Source: Acidithiobacillus marinus (GTDB lineage: Bacteria > Pseudomonadota > Gammaproteobacteria > Acidithiobacillales > Acidithiobacillaceae). From it: DNA of 64,000 bases. The position numbers and the translations under genes were made by a program. The stretch's first letter is position 1. Each line of letters begins with the position of its first letter. Below the pieces are notes generated by a model. That model saw only the letters and a list, made by a program, of their open reading frames with translations. It ran no database searches and had not been told where the DNA came from. The stretch covers positions 1 through 64,000 of the forward strand of contig NZ_MXAV01000036.1 in assembly GCF_002847505.1 (NCBI RefSeq), given 5' to 3'. This document shows positions 1-8,343 of the stretch, piece by piece.

Positions 1-1
1 A

Positions 2-745
2 ACAAAAAGACTCCAATTGGTATTAAATGTTCCTCTTGTTTATCGACAGACTACTTATGAGATTGGTGGGGAGGGCGATGCCAGTAATGCATTGGGACAG
101 GCGACAGTGACCACACATGGTCCAAGGCTAGGTGACATCAGTTTCGGTGCATATTACCAATTGCTCACTGAAAGTAAAAACTGGCCAAGCCTGACAGGAA
201 GTTTGTTGCTCACCGCTCCTACCGGAATAAATCCTTATGGAATAAAAACTTATCAGCCTGATGGGAATAACAGTAATTTGACAGTGCCCACAAGCCTACC
301 CACTGGTAACGGGGTTTGGACATTGAATCCTAGCTTGTCTTTTGTGTCCACCTCTGATCCGGCTATTTTTTTCGGAAGCGTGGGTTATTATTACAATTTG
401 AACAGGAACTTCCCCGATGTGAGCACTACACCAGATGTTATACAGCCCGGTCAGATCGCTTTAGGAAATGCTTTCCAATATAGTTTAGGTGTGGCCTTTG
501 CGCTCAATGATCGTTTGAGTTTGAGTACATCTTTCGCTGATAGACTTCAAAGCGATACTAAAATCCGGACTCCAAGTGGAAACTGGTCGGCTATTGTCGG
601 CAGTGGAGCTAATGTAGCAGAAGTTAATGTGGGAATGACTTACGCGTTTACTCCCAAAACATCATTGATTTTGAATCTGGCGGCAGGCATGACCAGCAGT
701 GCCCCCAGTTTTCAGCTTACCGCAACTATTCCTTATAACTTCTAA
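2..745 (+). CDS. Outer-membrane beta-barrel protein, C-terminal part (possible Fap secretion pore)
   Basis: The frame is open to the left edge of the window, so the true start and any signal peptide are missing. About 247 residues are visible. They are built of alternating polar/hydrophobic strands with Gly/Asn/Ser-rich turns and end in the aromatic NF typical of proteins inserted into the outer membrane. The style resembles the family often annotated as phenol-degradation MetA-like transporters, to which I tentatively relate the Fap amyloid pore FapF. It converges on the Fap-like operon, its stop lying 4 bases from the stop of the last gene. The FapF role is inferred from position; it could be an unrelated porin. 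Confidence 0.6.
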   Translation, partial: TKRLQLVLNVPLVYRQTTYEIGGEGDASNALGQATVTTHGPRLGDISFGAYYQLLTESKNWPSLTGSLLLTAPTGINPYGIKTYQPDGNNSNLTVPTSLPTGNGVWTLNPSLSFVSTSDPAIFFGSVGYYYNLNRNFPDVSTTPDVIQPGQIALGNAFQYSLGVAFALNDRLSLSTSFADRLQSDTKIRTPSGNWSAIVGSGANVAEVNVGMTYAFTPKTSLILNLAAGMTSSAPSFQLTATIPYNF

Positions 746-749
746 CGTA

Positions 750-1517
750 TTATTGAATGCCTCTCATAGTATTGAGAATAGCCGGTAATTCTGCGAGCTG
801 CGGGGCGGTCGCTTTCGCAGGATTGATACCCAGCGTTAAGGACATTCGATTCTGTATATTATTCATATTACTTTTCACTTGGGAAATTTGATAAAGACCG
901 TTTGAGCCAATCCCTTGTCGGATGCTGGCCCCTTCGCCACTGAGGGCCATGGATAACTGTCCTGGCTGCACGGTCAGTGTAACTCCATTTATACTTTGTT
1001 GTCCTGCTGTTATTGCTGTGCCAGTGTTGACATTATTGGTTGGTGCACCATTGATGACGTTCAACGATAATTTGTTCTGTACGCTGTTACTGGTCCCGCC
1101 TATCTGGATAGCCTGTGTTACTCCGTGGGTATTATTGAGTCCCTCACCATTGATTGAGTTGTTGCCTGATGATATTTGTGACGCAGGTATTTTGCCGAGT
1201 GTATTATAGGTTATCGTAGGTTTGAAAATATTTCCCTGGCTATTCAGGGCGATATTCATAGTGCTTTGCATAGTTGATTGGTCATGGGGAGATGTCCAGT
1301 TAGTCTGCATTTGTACCCCAAAATAGACAATGGTGCCGCCAATAACGCCACGTCCTATGATCTGAGATAAAGTTTGATCAGTTACTGTCTGTACATTTAT
1401 GCTGGTCATAGGACAACTAAGTGTCACGGCAGATGCTACTGGGCTGGCCATCAACCAGGACAAGCTGACACAGCAACCTAAAAGTCTGGCGGATTGATGT
1501 ACTTTGTATGTCATCAT
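750..1517 (-). CDS. fapE: Secreted FapE-like protein, last gene of the amyloid operon
   Basis: The start is the ATG at 1517, preceded by a GAGG Shine-Dalgarno; the frame runs further upstream without another good start. The 255-residue product has a signal peptide ending near ASPVASA. It then carries the segment VTDQTLSQIIGRGV (residues 45-58), a stretch with YFGVQMQTNW, and an Asn/Ser/Gly/Gln-rich body with several NN..QN..SL units. This layout fits FapE, a minor component of Fap fibrils in Pseudomonas, but the match is from memory of family style, not an alignment. It lies 37 bases downstream of the C39 peptidase-like gene, presumably on the same transcript. Residues 45-58 resemble a segment of the first gene product of the operon. 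Confidence 0.5.
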   Translation of the reverse strand: MMTYKVHQSARLLGCCVSLSWLMASPVASAVTLSCPMTSINVQTVTDQTLSQIIGRGVIGGTIVYFGVQMQTNWTSPHDQSTMQSTMNIALNSQGNIFKPTITYNTLGKIPASQISSGNNSINGEGLNNTHGVTQAIQIGGTSNSVQNKLSLNVINGAPTNNVNTGTAITAGQQSINGVTLTVQPGQLSMALSGEGASIRQGIGSNGLYQISQVKSNMNNIQNRMSLTLGINPAKATAPQLAELPAILNTMRGIQ

Positions 1518-1554
1518 TTTGTGAGTCCTCTCAAGAAGTGACCTGCTTGTTGAT

Positions 1555-2265
1555 TTAGAAATAACTGGCTTGATCAAAACCAAAATGTGCGGGTTTGAGT
1601 ATTGATTTTGGCCATATGCCATGAAGGAGTTTAAGCGCGCTGGGGGGCTCTGGTGGTGTCAGGAGCACTGAGTGTGGCTCAAATCCTTTACCAAATACGG
1701 CAAATACAATTTTGTTCCAGTCCTTCAAAAACATACTTTTAGGCATGATGCGATTACCTAGTGCCGGGTCGGCAATATAAACATTTCTTGGGCCCGTTTT
1801 TTCGAGAACTACGAAGTGTTTGTAGCCGCCTAAATCCAGGAGAACAATAACCGGGATGTGAATTTTTTCCAGCTCGGCGGAGTCGACAAAGTAACCTTCT
1901 CCTTTCAAGCCGATCTTGTCTACATAGCGTTTCAAGTCAAGCATGGAGAAGCCGACTTTTTTAACCTCAGTTGGATTGCTCACGGTGAAAAGACCTTTAA
2001 TGACCTCTTCTTCGTCAACATTCTGACCAAATGCGTATTTCAATATGGTTGCCAAGGAAGCCGCACCACAGGAAAAATCAGTGTGTTGCCGCACAACATG
2101 GATAAAATGCATCTCAATCATATTCTTGACTGGCAAGTGGATGATGCCTGCGCCTGGAATTGCATTTCCGAAGGCTGCTGCCTTCACAATGTTACTTTGA
2201 ACCATAAAAAAAACCGCAATGAGCATTATGGCGAGAAGCATGAAAGGACGGGTAGTAGAAAACAT
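1555..2265 (-). CDS. fapD: Exported C39-family peptidase-like protein (FapD-like)
   Basis: ATG at 2265 with a GGAGA site. The 236-residue protein begins with a hydrophobic signal/anchor (residues 8-31). A stand-alone peptidase C39 domain follows, without the ABC transporter usually attached to bacteriocin-processing C39 domains. The expected catalytic residues are visible: Cys66 in FSCGAAS, His150 in GGYKHFVVLE and Asp166 in YIADPALGN. In Pseudomonas, FapD is exactly such a periplasmic C39 protein, needed for Fap amyloid export. Its place between the FapC-like and FapE-like genes reproduces the fapC-D-E order. This is the strongest single piece of evidence that the locus is a Fap system. Confidence 0.75.
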   Translation of the reverse strand: MFSTTRPFMLLAIMLIAVFFMVQSNIVKAAAFGNAIPGAGIIHLPVKNMIEMHFIHVVRQHTDFSCGAASLATILKYAFGQNVDEEEVIKGLFTVSNPTEVKKVGFSMLDLKRYVDKIGLKGEGYFVDSAELEKIHIPVIVLLDLGGYKHFVVLEKTGPRNVYIADPALGNRIMPKSMFLKDWNKIVFAVFGKGFEPHSVLLTPPEPPSALKLLHGIWPKSILKPAHFGFDQASYF

Positions 2266-2295
2266 ATTTAAATCTCCAGCCAAGTCGTGTAAAAC

Positions 2296-2315
2296 CGCCA
2301 CCCCGAAGGGTGGCG
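2296..2315 (-). terminator. Intercistronic hairpin between fapC-like and fapD-like genes
   Basis: A perfect 8-bp GC-rich stem, CGCCACCC/GGGTGGCG, closes on a UUCG tetraloop in the minus-strand transcript and is followed by GTTTTA. It lies 16 bases after the fapC-like stop. The short U-run suggests partial termination or 3'-end protection rather than full termination, which would leave the fibril gene expressed above the downstream genes. Confidence 0.65.
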
Positions 2316-2331
2316 AAATCTTAGACGAAAC

Positions 2332-3663
2332 TCAGCGGGTAACGCTGGCGATGGCTAAGGAGTTTACCTGCTGGTTGTTATTACCGGAGGCAACATTCAG
2401 TCCGATGTTTCCAGAAGCGCCCCGCAATGCATTACCATCTACGGTGCTGGTGTAGGTGGAGTTCAGGCTACCACTGGTGTTGAGAAGTGCTACCTGTTCG
2501 ATGGGGGCAGTTGCGGATCCCATTGCCTTCGCTGATGCGATAGATGCTATAGCCAGACCATTTTGTTGCTGATTCTGGGAGCCAGAAGCCACGTTGATGT
2601 TGATGTTACCACGAGCATTCTGGGCCGCATTTCCACTCAGACCTGCGCCATCGGTTACATTGGTATCGGATGTGGCATTTCCCATTTGCAGCTGGTTGGC
2701 ACTTGCAGTCGCTTCAGCGTAATCCGTATGATAGACGTTATGACTGTCCTTGGTGGCGCTGATCGCGGTGGCGTTGGTTTGCTGGTTGCTGTTGCCAGAC
2801 GCAAGATTTGCCCCAATGTTTCCAGCAGCTCCTGTCAGGGCATTTTCTCCAAGGCCGGCAATGTTTCTGCTGTTTGTCTGATCCCAGTAGAGCGGAGCCT
2901 GCATGGTACCGTTGCTACCCATGGACTGCGTGTTATCCACAGAAGCTATTGCCCCAACGGAGAAGTTTTCACGGTTTTTGTTGGTTGTGTAAGCAACGGA
3001 GAGATTGTTACTTTGCTGATTGCTGATGCCTGCGGCTTCATTGACACCGATATTGCCATCTGCATTACTGAGTACGTTGCCGTAAAGACCAGTATTATTA
3101 CTGGCATCCGCTGATTGACCGAAATTCGCGGCACTGAGGTTCATGTTTGAACCAGCAACCTGCATGGCCGACGTAGTTGCAAGAGCACGGTTAGAGTAAG
3201 TGCTGTAAGCAGTTGAAAGGTTATTTTGTTGCTGATTGAAAGTGCCTGAGGCCATGTTGACGCCAACATTGCCTGCGGCACCTGACAATGCATTACCGGA
3301 CAAACTCACCAAGTTGGCGCCATTCATGACTGAGTAGGCATAATCCAAATATTCCTGTTGATTGGCGCTAACTTTTGCAATGGTATTGGCAGAAGAGGTG
3401 ATATTACTGTCTGAAGACAGTGATCCAGCATTGCCCTGCTGATTTTGAGAGCCGGTGGCGATATTGATGCCGACATTGCCTGACGAACCTGCAGCAGCGT
3501 TGCCGCTGAGAATGGAATCCGTATTGCTATTCCAGACAGATTGCTGTGCATTCATAGTGCTGAGCTGTCCATTATCGACATTGGCTCCAGCAAAAGCCAG
3601 AGGGGAAAGGCACAATGCCGCTACGGCCAAGGCAATGGGGCTGAATTTACGAGATGTTTTCAT
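2332..3663 (-). CDS. fapC: FapC-like major functional amyloid subunit with six imperfect repeats
   Basis: ATG at 3663 with AAGGAG upstream; 443 residues. A Sec signal peptide (ending near LAFAGA) is followed by six copies of a roughly 30-residue unit. Each unit has the form GNAL.GA.GNIG.N.ASG..NQQ.N, and the units are separated by linkers of 25-50 residues rich in Asn, Ser, Thr and Ala. The conserved Gly/Asn/Gln positions match the amyloid repeat of Pseudomonas FapB/FapC; Pseudomonas FapC usually has about three repeats and long linkers, so six is high. No cysteines and no C-terminal CxxC are present, unlike Pseudomonas FapC. Proposed role: the main fibril protein of a biofilm or mineral-attachment amyloid. 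The C39 neighbour supports the call. Confidence 0.72.
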   Translation of the reverse strand: MKTSRKFSPIALAVAALCLSPLAFAGANVDNGQLSTMNAQQSVWNSNTDSILSGNAAAGSSGNVGINIATGSQNQQGNAGSLSSDSNITSSANTIAKVSANQQEYLDYAYSVMNGANLVSLSGNALSGAAGNVGVNMASGTFNQQQNNLSTAYSTYSNRALATTSAMQVAGSNMNLSAANFGQSADASNNTGLYGNVLSNADGNIGVNEAAGISNQQSNNLSVAYTTNKNRENFSVGAIASVDNTQSMGSNGTMQAPLYWDQTNSRNIAGLGENALTGAAGNIGANLASGNSNQQTNATAISATKDSHNVYHTDYAEATASANQLQMGNATSDTNVTDGAGLSGNAAQNARGNININVASGSQNQQQNGLAIASIASAKAMGSATAPIEQVALLNTSGSLNSTYTSTVDGNALRGASGNIGLNVASGNNNQQVNSLAIASVTR

Positions 3664-3709
3664 GATGATCTCCTTAAGTGGAAAAAAACAACAGTGAAAT
3701 AAATACTAC

Positions 3710-4150
3710 CTAGTGAAGCACACCCGGGGCTATCCCAAGTGCAAAGCTATTTGCTGAAGTGTTGCCAGATCCTGAAACCTGATTGATCTGCACAATACCT
3801 GCAGCACCCTTGAATGCTGTGGCAGTAATTGCCACAGTATTAAAATCGCTGGATGAATCCGTTGTGGAAGCCTGTTTAGGGAGGGCCGTGACACTTTGTG
3901 CCAAAATGCTATTGGGTACTGGCTTTGTGGCTCCCATAACCATGTTAATACTATTGATTTGTGTATTTCCGCTACCAGCAACTTGATTGATAGTAATGAC
4001 ACCCTGGCTGTGAGCAAAAGCGTTATCTCCGATGATGCTGTTAGATTGAATATGAGATGGCTGCTGAGGGGCTGCTGAGGCGGCATCCATGTAAATGCCA
4101 CTTAGTGACAGAACTAATCCCATAAAAATGCCTGCTGATAATTTTCTCAT
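3710..4150 (-). CDS. fapB: FapB-like minor amyloid subunit with two repeats
   Basis: ATG at 4150 with GGAGAGGG upstream; 146 residues with a signal peptide (cleavage near DAASAAP). Two repeats of the Fap type are visible, around GVITINQVAGSGNTQIN and GIVQINQVSGSGNTSAN, joined by a Ser/Thr-rich linker. The repeats are closer to each other than to those of the following six-repeat protein. In Pseudomonas FapB is the nucleator that precedes fapC in the operon, and the order here is the same. FapA is an alternative name for this gene; the assignment between A and B is not secure. Confidence 0.55.
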   Translation of the reverse strand: MRKLSAGIFMGLVLSLSGIYMDAASAAPQQPSHIQSNSIIGDNAFAHSQGVITINQVAGSGNTQINSINMVMGATKPVPNSILAQSVTALPKQASTTDSSSDFNTVAITATAFKGAAGIVQINQVSGSGNTSANSFALGIAPGVLH

Positions 4151-4179
4151 CCTGTACACCCTCTCCAGCTGATTACAGA

Positions 4180-4584
4180 TCACCGGTTAGCCATCATGCT
4201 GATGCTTTGTAGATTATTTCCACCGCCCAATTCAATAGAGCTTTTACCGCCGCCAGAGCGATTCTGCAGTTCATCCCAGAGGACAACGCTGTTGCTGTTA
4301 CGGGTCACAGTGGGTAAATTGACTGGAACACCCTTACCAGCAACTTCCCCAAGCATTTTGTCAGACAGGGTGTTGTTATGCCCGATGAATGGATCTGCTT
4401 GTGCGGCTTCAGAAGAACTTTTATTAAAAACTTTTTGTTGAATGATTGTGCTCGTTATTTTTAAATGATTTGTTTTCTGCACGGCAGTTCCTGCATGGGC
4501 AAAACCTATGCACAGCGTCCCGCACAAAAGACCCACCAAGAATGATGAACGTTTATGTTTGAACAGAACTTTTTTAGTATCCAT
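4180..4584 (-). CDS. Small secreted protein, first gene of the Fap-like operon
   Basis: 134 residues from ATG 4584, with a long basic N-terminus and a signal peptide (cleavage near FAHAG). The mature part contains LSDKMLGEVAGKGV (residues 73-86), which looks like the double-glycine leader motif recognised by C39 peptidases except that the last pair is GK. A Gly/Ser-rich tail (RSGGGKSSIELGGGNNLQS) follows. It starts about 29 bases after the predicted sigma-54 transcription start and its stop region lies close to the next gene start. FapA is possible by position. I recognise no confident family; export and a regulatory or chaperone role in fibril assembly are inferences. Confidence 0.55.
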   Translation of the reverse strand: MDTKKVLFKHKRSSFLVGLLCGTLCIGFAHAGTAVQKTNHLKITSTIIQQKVFNKSSSEAAQADPFIGHNNTLSDKMLGEVAGKGVPVNLPTVTRNSNSVVLWDELQNRSGGGKSSIELGGGNNLQSISMMANR

Positions 4585-4624
4585 TGCGCATGCACCAATA
4601 AGTAGTGGTTTACGGGATACTTAA

Positions 4625-4640
4625 TGCAGCTATCGTGCCA
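4625..4640 (-). promoter_or_regulatory. Sigma-54 (RpoN) promoter of the Fap-like operon
   Basis: The minus strand reads TGGCACGATAGCTGCA, matching the -24/-12 consensus TGGCACG-N4-TTGCA with a single mismatch (C for T at -13 region) and the invariant GG and GC 10 bases apart. Transcription would start near 4613, giving a leader of about 29 bases before the first gene. An activator of the NtrC type would be expected to bind in the 4650-4780 region, which is A+T-rich. Confidence 0.7.
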
Positions 4641-4955
4641 ATCAATTAAACACATATGTATCAATAGGTTGTATATTTTTGCGGTTCAGGCTCTCCGATA
4701 CTTGTGTAATAAAGGAGAGACATGATCGCATATCCATCTGGGCGACACTTTCTCGCTTATACAAATATTTCTTTTTAATCAGTGTGTTGTTATTGTTTTT
4801 GAGGGTTTGTGCAGGTTTGATGAAGGTGTAAGGTCTTTGTTACAGCTAATTTGCTTTGCCAGTCTGAGATTATTTTTGACTGCGGTAGGTGATCAGTTGC
4901 TGTGAAATTATCATCGTGGGAATGCAGATATGGGCAGAGATTTTTCTTGGCGTGA
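4641..4955. other. Intergenic region between the Fap-like operon and groEL
   Basis: No convincing gene. It contains an inverted repeat CTCTCC/GGAGAG (about 4691-4719) and, on the plus strand, an 18-codon mini-ORF at 4722-4778 behind an AAAGGAGAG site; I see no family for it and treat it as unproven. The A+T-rich part next to the sigma-54 site is the natural place for upstream activator sites. Confidence 0.4.
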
Positions 4956-4986
4956 CAAAAAAACCGGCCCCCAAAGGAGGCCGGTT
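4956..4986 (-). terminator. Rho-independent terminator of groES-groEL
   Basis: On the minus strand AACCGGCC and GGCCGGTT form an 8-bp stem around a nine-base loop, followed directly by a run of T. It begins 32 bases after the groEL stop codon. Confidence 0.9.
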
Positions 4987-5018
4987 CTCTGACAGTAGTG
5001 ACGTCTGGATGAAAAGGC

Positions 5019-6701
<1,683 letters not shown>

Positions 6702-6738
6702 TCAAAATAGATGAATGTGGGTGACTATTCAGCAATGA

Positions 6739-7029
6739 TTACTTTTCGATAACCGCCATGATGTCGTCTTCACGCATCACCAGCAGCTCTTCACCTTCCA
6801 CCTTGATTTCGGTGCCGGCATATTTGGCAAACAGTACCTGGTCGCCTTTTTTGACATCCAGGGCGCGGACTTTGCCATCTTCCAGAATCTTGCCATGGCC
6901 AGCAGCGACGATTTCGCCACGGACCGGCTTTTCCTTGGCAGTGTCGGGGATGATGATCCCGCCAGCCGTTTTCTGCTCTTCTTCCAAACGACGAATTACG
7001 ACGCGATCATGTAAAGGACGCAGTTTCAT
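6739..7029 (-). CDS. groES: Co-chaperonin GroES (10 kDa)
   Basis: 96 residues, the family's normal length, starting [13 protein letters not shown]. The mobile loop [20 protein letters not shown] contacts GroEL, and the roof region [10 protein letters not shown] is present. It is the first gene of the groES-groEL operon, transcribed from the sigma-70 promoter with overlapping CIRCE operator just upstream. Confidence 0.98.
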   Translation of the reverse strand: MKLRPLHDRVVIRRLEEEQKTAGGIIIPDTAKEKPVRGEIVAAGHGKILEDGKVRALDVKKGDQVLFAKYAGTEIKVEGEELLVMREDDIMAVIEK

Positions 7030-7080
7030 TGATCATTTCCTCGTGTTTACAGTGAATGGATGACTTCATCCTGGGTGTTG

Positions 7081-7107
7081 TTAGCAGTCACACCCATCGA
7101 GTGCTAA
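7081..7107 (-). promoter_or_regulatory. CIRCE operator (HrcA binding site)
   Basis: On the minus strand TTAGCACTC, nine bases, then GACTGCTAA: the classical CIRCE inverted repeat TTAGCACTC-N9-GAGTGCTAA with one changed base in the second arm. It sits directly after the -10 box of the groES promoter, so HrcA would block initiation until heat or misfolding stress titrates it. Confidence 0.92.
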
Positions 7108-7134
7108 TCATAGGCGCTGAGATTTTGCTGTCAA
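7107..7134 (-). promoter_or_regulatory. Sigma-70 promoter of groES-groEL
   Basis: On the minus strand TTGACA (7134-7129), a 16-base spacer and TATGAT (7112-7107). This is a strong vegetative-type promoter, which fits HrcA/CIRCE repression rather than sigma-32 control. Confidence 0.8.
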
Positions 7135-7157
7135 GGGGGGCGGACTGTTGACCGGCC

Positions 7158-7916
7158 TTATGGCGTAGGCCAGAGGTGCTGCAGGCTATGAAGTAAAACC
7201 TGGTCGGCACCCTGCAGACGATGATTGATGCCGGGCAAAGGGCGCAAGGCCAGTTGCTCACCATGGGTGCAAGCTGCGAACTGATAGCTGAGTGACAAGG
7301 GTACCGCCTCGTCCTCAGTACCATGGAGGATTTCAACGGGGCAGTGCAGGTATGCCGGAAAGCGCAACAGATCATATTGCCAACTGTCAGCCACCAGATC
7401 GAAACGCATGCGTAACTCTCCGAGCCCGTAATGATCCTGCCAGCAGCGGAGATTGCTTTCCTGCCAATGCTGACGGTCTTCCTGGGAAAGCGTACGAAAG
7501 AGAGTTTGAATGAAGTTGAAGGCGGGGGCGATGAGGAGGAGGGCGCGCACCCGTTCGGGCCAGCGCGTGGCGGCAATGGCGGCCAGCCATCCGCCCATGC
7601 TGGAGCCGACCAGAATGACGGGTCGGTTTTCCAGCATCTGCAGAATCAGGTGCAGATCTTCCAGGTAGCGACTCAGGGTCAGTTTTTCAAAAACACCGTC
7701 AGAACGACCCACTCCACGGGGATCAAAGCGCACCCAGGACCAGCCTTGATGCTGAGCCTGTGCTGCGAGGAGCCGGGACTTTGAACCCTGCATGTTGGAG
7801 GCAAAACCGGGCAGAAAAATACCCACGGGATCCTGATGATTTTCATGCATAAGACCGGAGAGTCTTTCACCATTGGCATGTACGAGAGTAAAGGGACGTT
7901 CGGCAAAAGTCGTCAT
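7158..7916 (-). CDS. Alpha/beta-hydrolase (serine esterase/lipase-like)
   Basis: Starting at ATG 7916 (TGTGGAG upstream) gives 252 residues beginning MTTFAERPFTLVHANGERL. The frame is open for another 102 codons upstream, but those cover intergenic hairpins and have no domain. The fold signature is clear: nucleophile Ser in GSSMGGW, acid Asp in HGTEDEAVP and His in GINHRLQG, with FDPRGVGRSDG as the oxyanion-side strand. The substrate is unknown; related small hydrolases act on short esters or thioesters. It faces dsbD divergently across the duplicated hairpin module. Confidence 0.85.
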   Translation of the reverse strand: MTTFAERPFTLVHANGERLSGLMHENHQDPVGIFLPGFASNMQGSKSRLLAAQAQHQGWSWVRFDPRGVGRSDGVFEKLTLSRYLEDLHLILQMLENRPVILVGSSMGGWLAAIAATRWPERVRALLLIAPAFNFIQTLFRTLSQEDRQHWQESNLRCWQDHYGLGELRMRFDLVADSWQYDLLRFPAYLHCPVEILHGTEDEAVPLSLSYQFAACTHGEQLALRPLPGINHRLQGADQVLLHSLQHLWPTP

Positions 7917-7933
7917 GGCTGTGGGCTCCACAC

Positions 7934-7998
7934 AAAAAAAGGGCGAACTGAATAGTCGCCCTAAAACCACAAAGGAGGAAAGAAACATGCGCTCGCAA
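7934..7998. repeat. Duplicated module, copy 1 (A-run, hairpin, strong SD, ATGCGCTCGCAA)
   Basis: Plus strand: run of A, stem AGGGCGA/TCGCCCT, then TAAAACCACAAAGGAGGAAA and ATGCGCTCGCAA. It matches copy 2 nearly base for base outside the hairpin loop. Read on the minus strand the hairpin is followed by T7, so it would also work as a terminator or attenuator 18 bases before the hydrolase start. Confidence 0.85.
7941..7961 (-). terminator. Hairpin with U-run just upstream of the hydrolase gene
   Basis: On the minus strand AGGGCGA-N7-TCGCCCT is followed by TTTTTT. Its distance of under 20 bases to the hydrolase Shine-Dalgarno suggests attenuation of read-through transcription or protection from it. 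Confidence 0.5.
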
Positions 7999-8061
7999 TC
8001 CAAAACTACAGAAGCAGATTGCCAGATCATATTAGCAAATGATGTATCTGTGCGCAAATAA
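7987..8061 (+). CDS. Mini-ORF of copy 1 of the duplicated module
   Basis: 24 codons from ATG 7987, beginning MRSQSKTTEADC and ending NDVSVRK. The translation start is unusually strong: AAAGGAGG six bases before the ATG. The first four codons are identical to those of the second copy and the rest is unrelated. It might be a leader peptide, a toxin-like micropeptide or a decayed 5' end left by duplication. No family is recognised. Confidence 0.3.
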   Translation: MRSQSKTTEADCQIILANDVSVRK

Positions 8062-8063
8062 CA

Positions 8064-8079
8064 TTCCGACCGGTCGGAA
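8064..8079. promoter_or_regulatory. Perfect 16-bp palindrome, possible TetR-type operator
   Basis: TTCCGACCGGTCGGAA is a perfect inverted repeat with no loop. The core GACCGGTC is common among TetR-family operators. It lies between the two copies of the duplicated module. No TetR gene is in the window. Confidence 0.4.
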
Positions 8080-8147
8080 AAAAAGAAGGGCGAAACCCGA
8101 AGGCTCGCCCTAAAACCACCAAAGGAGGAAGAAACATGCGCTCGCAA
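8078..8147. repeat. Duplicated module, copy 2
   Basis: Plus strand: A-run, stem AGGGCGA/TCGCCCT with a different loop, then TAAAACCACCAAAGGAGGAA and ATGCGCTCGCAA. On the minus strand the hairpin is followed by TCTTTTTTT, again terminator-like. The arms and the segment from TCGCCC to CGCAA are conserved, the loop is not, which suggests selection on structure. Confidence 0.85.
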
Positions 8148-8216
8148 CCTGTCACAGCCGCTTGCAAAAGATTGGAACACGAGTTTTTCAAAAAGTTCCT
8201 GGGCAGTTTTCGCTGA
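8136..8216 (+). CDS. Mini-ORF of copy 2 of the duplicated module
   Basis: 26 codons from ATG 8136, MRSQPVTAACKRLEHEFF and on to SFR, behind AAAGGAGG. The C-terminal half is basic and amphipathic (FFKKFLGSFR). It shares only MRSQ with the copy 1 ORF. It lies 127 bases ahead of dsbD on the same strand, so a leader-peptide role is conceivable. No family is recognised. Confidence 0.3.
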   Translation: MRSQPVTAACKRLEHEFFKKFLGSFR

Positions 8217-8343
8217 CCACAAATCCCTTATGCTGATGGTCCGGAGATCATGATGGCCTGCTTGTTGCTTGATTCAGAGACGGGTAGGCTGCCTTATTTC
8301 CCCCTCCCGGGTTGATTCTACAAGCTGCAGGAGTGAAATCAGG

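Noticed and set aside
7917-8222. N-terminal extension of the hydrolase by 102 codons
   Set aside because: It would run through two terminator-like hairpins and has no domain; ATG 7916 has a Shine-Dalgarno and fits the family length.
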